Under the pieces are notes generated by a model, which ran no database searches, was not told the DNA's origin, and saw only the letters and a program-made list of their open reading frames with translations. The position numbers and the translations under genes were made by a program. A stretch of DNA of 64,000 nucleotides from Crocinitomicaceae bacterium (lineage in GTDB: Bacteria; Bacteroidota; Bacteroidia; Flavobacteriales_D; Crocinitomicaceae), in the NCBI GenBank assembly GCA_030830895.1, contig JAURMC010000013.1:121296-185295 (forward strand), written 5' to 3'. This document shows, piece by piece, positions 60,805 to 64,000 of this stretch. The first letter of the stretch is position 1. Every line of letters begins with the position of its first letter.

Positions 60805-63632
60805 TCAACGCTACTTATTTTCAGAACATATAGTGTTACCAATTCTCCATTTAAACGACAGCGCAAGAGATAAAGAGCATCAGGAAATGTATTCAAGTTA
60901 AACGAACTTGTATTCCCTTCTTCTAACAATCGCCCTGAACTGTCAAATAATGACCAGTGTTCTACTGGTTGAGTAAGATTGACCCAAGAATTTGATGGAA
61001 TAGGGTATGCAGCAAGCGCTGATGGGGTAATATTTCCAGGGCCTAATATCCCAATATATATACTATCTGTTAATTCACATCCATTTGCATCGAGAATTAA
61101 AACAGAATACCAACCTTGTGTTAGATATACAGCCATGCTATCACTCTGTTGATTGGGGTCTGACCATAAAAAGGAATAAGGAGCAATTCCACCATTTACA
61201 TGGGCTGTTGCTATTCCATTGAAGGAATTTGGAGCAGATTCAGGACTGATTGTAATGGAGGCGTTTAACATGCTTGGTGCCTGAATATGAACCATTTGCG
61301 GGTTATTCGTGCAATTATTGCTATCACTTACTGTTATGGTATAAATTCCGGCAGACAATCCTTGCAAGCTAGCGGAACATCCAAGACCATTGGATGTGTA
61401 TGAGTACCCACCTACTCCACCAGTGGCCATTATAATGAGCTGTCCGTCTTGGCTATTCCAGCAACTTGGCGACGATACCTGAGTAGAAAAATTTACCAGC
61501 GGGGGCTCATTAATAGAATAGGATATAGTGTCGTAACAAGGTCGGGCATCAGATACAGTTAGAACGTAAACTCCTGGGCTTAATGAACTAAGAGAATCAC
61601 TTGTTGACCCACTACTCCAAGAATAATATACTGGAGCGGGCCCACCAGGATATACTTGAATTACCCCATCATTATAACCATTACAGGTAACATCATTCAA
61701 TTCTGCATGGTTTATCAGCGGAGCTGCATTGGGAATAAACACGGAATCAATCACTACACATCCGTCTGGATGCGTGATGCTAATTGTCGCCCAGCCTTCA
61801 TTTAAGGAATTATTGGGCTTAGTGGTAACCCCGTTTTCCCATAAGAACACACAGGTACTAAACATACACGGACATCCTGAACTATTAACTATGGCTTGCC
61901 CATTGGTGTCGCCAGGACAGGTTGGAGCGTAAATGCCACCAAAAGAAATGGCATATGGATCAGTCAAGTATGCAGTATAATTTTCGTAACAACCCGTCGC
62001 ATCAGTTACTTGAAGGGTATAAGTACCCGCTTGAAGATTATTAAGTTGTGGAGCAGAACTTCCGTTAGACCACAGATAGGTGTAGGGCCCTGTTCCTAAA
62101 GTTGCACTTGGAAGGATCGCTCCGCTAGCAGTGCCATTACACCAAGGCTGTGTAACCGAAACGCCAGAAAGAATACTTCCAACTCCGCAATCAATAGAAG
62201 TGTTATGATATTCTCCATTATTTATAGTGCCAAGGTAGCTTCCCCAGGCCAAACCAGAATTTGGGAATGTGCTATTTAATTCAGTTCTGAAAGCATAAAC
62301 TCCTTTCCATCCCATGACGTTTATGCTGTCTTTTTTAACAAGATAAACGAGGTCGATGGTATTGTCATTATCGAGGTCGGTAAATAAGGGTGTTGAACCA
62401 ATGTTTGTTCCAGCATGGACGGGAACTATTTCCTGAATAGTATGATTTACAAAATCGAAGGATTGTAATCGGTGTTTCCAATATCCGTTTTCCATGTAAT
62501 TTACGGAAAGTATTGCTTCATCTCTTCCGTCGTTGTTTAGATCAATGGCATTTCCGGAGGCAAATTGCAGATGCCCAATACTGTCTTTCAAAAGGACATT
62601 TCCGGTAGCTCCATCTAGGAGCACTTGATAATAATCGGTATATCCGGAACTTTGCCCTTTAGCCAAGGACAAAAAGACATCAGGGTTGTTATTTCCCGTG
62701 AAATTTCCGATAACGGGTTCTGAGCTGGATTCGGTATTTGGTATTTGATAGCTCCAATGGACACTGAGGTTGCTCCCTTTAATTTTTATTAATTTACCAC
62801 TATATGACTGAATGTATATATTGTACTGGTTATTATTTGTTTTGTATATAGATGCAGGCGCTATAAATCCTAAGTTTGGATCTGTGGCTAATTGAATGGA
62901 TGGAGTCAAGGTGTTATTTAACAAATCACTCAGCGGGCAAGCCCAAAAACTTCCGCCAAGTGTTTCACCTCCGGTGCCATATAGTACTAACTTTACACCA
63001 TTCCCTTGCACATCAACAACTATCGGCGAACAATATGTTTCAGCGCTGTCAGGAACAACGGCTTTAGCGATTACTTGTCCGGTTAATGAATTCACCACCA
63101 TTAAATGTCCAGGAGGACGAATGGTATCCCAAGCTGGTGCAGCGTGGTCACCACCATTAGCCACTAAAAGATCTAAAAACCCATCTCCATTAATGTCGTC
63201 AATAAACTGGGGATTGTAAAAGTTATAAAGACCACTATCTGCTGGATTAACATTGTTGTATGGAAAGAAGTCCCATAATAATGCACCCGTTGCTCCATTA
63301 ATAGCAAGCAATTGAGCTTGCCGACCGACCATGAACACATCTTTGACACCATCATTTGTTATGTCTTGAAATACTGCGCTTCCAAACACTTCGTTCCTTG
63401 TCGCTCGTTTCCATAATAGAGTACCATTAGCGCCATTTACAGCCATAATCCCATTATTACTAAACGCGCCATCCGTTCCACCACCAAATACGATGTCCTT
63501 GATACCATCATTGTTAAGATCACATGCTCTAGGGGATGAAAGCGTAGGAATAGAATCAATAAAAAACTGCCAGTTTTGACAAAATAATACCTCACAAAAC
63601 AGGAGAGTAATAACAAGTAGTTTTAGTTTCAT
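60801..63632 (-). CDS. T9SS-type surface protein: FG-GAP/PQQ-like beta-propeller, SprB-like repeats, divergent C-terminal sorting domain
   Basis: MKLKLLVITLLFCEVLFCQ signal; ACDLNNDGIKDIVFGGG..NGANGTLLWKRATR..; SprB-like GTGPYTYLWSNGSSAPQLNNLQAGTYTLQVTDATGC; C-terminal AAYPIPSNSWVNLTQPVEHWSLFDSSGRLLEEG... ATG 63632 preferred. Confidence 0.88.
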   Translation of the reverse strand: MKLKLLVITLLFCEVLFCQNWQFFIDSIPTLSSPRACDLNNDGIKDIVFGGGTDGAFSNNGIMAVNGANGTLLWKRATRNEVFGSAVFQDITNDGVKDVFMVGRQAQLLAINGATGALLWDFFPYNNVNPADSGLYNFYNPQFIDDINGDGFLDLLVANGGDHAAPAWDTIRPPGHLMVVNSLTGQVIAKAVVPDSAETYCSPIVVDVQGNGVKLVLYGTGGETLGGSFWACPLSDLLNNTLTPSIQLATDPNLGFIAPASIYKTNNNQYNIYIQSYSGKLIKIKGSNLSVHWSYQIPNTESSSEPVIGNFTGNNNPDVFLSLAKGQSSGYTDYYQVLLDGATGNVLLKDSIGHLQFASGNAIDLNNDGRDEAILSVNYMENGYWKHRLQSFDFVNHTIQEIVPVHAGTNIGSTPLFTDLDNDNTIDLVYLVKKDSINVMGWKGVYAFRTELNSTFPNSGLAWGSYLGTINNGEYHNTSIDCGVGSILSGVSVTQPWCNGTASGAILPSATLGTGPYTYLWSNGSSAPQLNNLQAGTYTLQVTDATGCYENYTAYLTDPYAISFGGIYAPTCPGDTNGQAIVNSSGCPCMFSTCVFLWENGVTTKPNNSLNEGWATISITHPDGCVVIDSVFIPNAAPLINHAELNDVTCNGYNDGVIQVYPGGPAPVYYSWSSGSTSDSLSSLSPGVYVLTVSDARPCYDTISYSINEPPLVNFSTQVSSPSCWNSQDGQLIIMATGGVGGYSYTSNGLGCSASLQGLSAGIYTITVSDSNNCTNNPQMVHIQAPSMLNASITISPESAPNSFNGIATAHVNGGIAPYSFLWSDPNQQSDSMAVYLTQGWYSVLILDANGCELTDSIYIGILGPGNITPSALAAYPIPSNSWVNLTQPVEHWSLFDSSGRLLEEGNTSSFNLNTFPDALYLLRCRLNGELVTLYVLKISSVE

Positions 63633-63696
63633 TCCCACAAATAAATTTATAAATCGGATAAAGATAAAAAATTCAAATGCAAGATGAAAGGACATC

Positions 63697-63728
63697 TTTG
63701 GCTAGATGGCAGAGAAGTCTTATCTTTG
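63697..63728 (+). promoter_or_regulatory. Promoter (TTTG, N20, TATCTTTG) upstream of tRNA-Arg
   Basis: TTTG 63697-63700, 20-nt spacer, TATCTTTG 63721-63728. Confidence 0.65.
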
Positions 63729-63793
63729 TTTCGTTAAGGCTTAATGTAGCAACTGTTCCTAATAGGAATTTCGTTGTTTTCTCGCCAAACAAT

Positions 63794-63867
63794 GGCTCCG
63801 TGGCGCAACTGTATAGCGCATCAGATTTCGGCTCTGAGGGTTGGGGGTTAGAATCCCTCCGGGGTCA
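63794..63867 (+). tRNA. tRNA-Arg (anticodon TCG), CCA not encoded
   Basis: Complete cloverleaf by hand: acceptor GGCTCCG/CGGGGTC, D-stem GCGC/GCGC, anticodon stem TCAGA/TCTGA with loop TTTCGGC, T-stem GGGGG/CCCTC. Confidence 0.95.
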
Positions 63868-63871
63868 CTCT

Positions 63872-63915
63872 AGCGGAGATTTGATTAAAATTAATCGGAT
63901 CTCCGCTTTTTATTT
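63872..63915 (+). terminator. Long intrinsic terminator after tRNA-Arg
   Basis: AGCGGAGATTTGATT-AAAATT-AATCGGATCTCCGCT (15 pairs including two G-T wobbles) followed by TTTT. Confidence 0.9.
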
Positions 63916-64000
63916 CTGATAAAACCGCTGAAAAGGAATTGAGGCGGATTCAATACCACTGAATTTTTTAATTATAAAAAATTTAACATACAGCTTTAGA

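Overview
The window is a gene-dense, AT-rich Bacteroidota chromosome segment, most like Flavobacteriales by gene content and promoter style. It is mostly housekeeping genes: lysS, recX, rng, HU, mutY, pepA, pdxA, yceD-rpmF-plsX-fabH-accB-accC, dut, serS, hemD, hflX, lepA, rbfA, atpD-atpC, uppS-bamA-ompH-ompH-murI and tryptophan 2,3-dioxygenase. Interspersed are five probable type IX secretion system (T9SS) cargo proteins. Two are adjacent: a 2224-aa glycine-rich/SprB-repeat protein and an 816-aa paralogue. They sit directly upstream of a two-component system and a Wzx/Wzz/Wzy-like polysaccharide export set. I see no CRISPR array, prophage, transposase or rRNA. One tRNA-Arg(UCG) lies near the right edge; its D-loop and T-loop carry an apparent U19-A56 replacement of the usual G19-C56 pair. 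A 30-aa AURKAIP1/COX24-like (bS22/mS38-type) ORF missing from the ORF track lies upstream of rng, behind a Bacteroidota-type promoter and a predicted 5'-terminal hairpin. Several gene starts have a TAnnTTTG/A box only 4-7 nt upstream, suggesting leaderless mRNAs. I did not find a clear-cut new defence or mobile system. The best leads are the 11.6-27.1 kb surface-protein/polysaccharide block, the leaderless pattern, the rng leader and the tRNA covariation.
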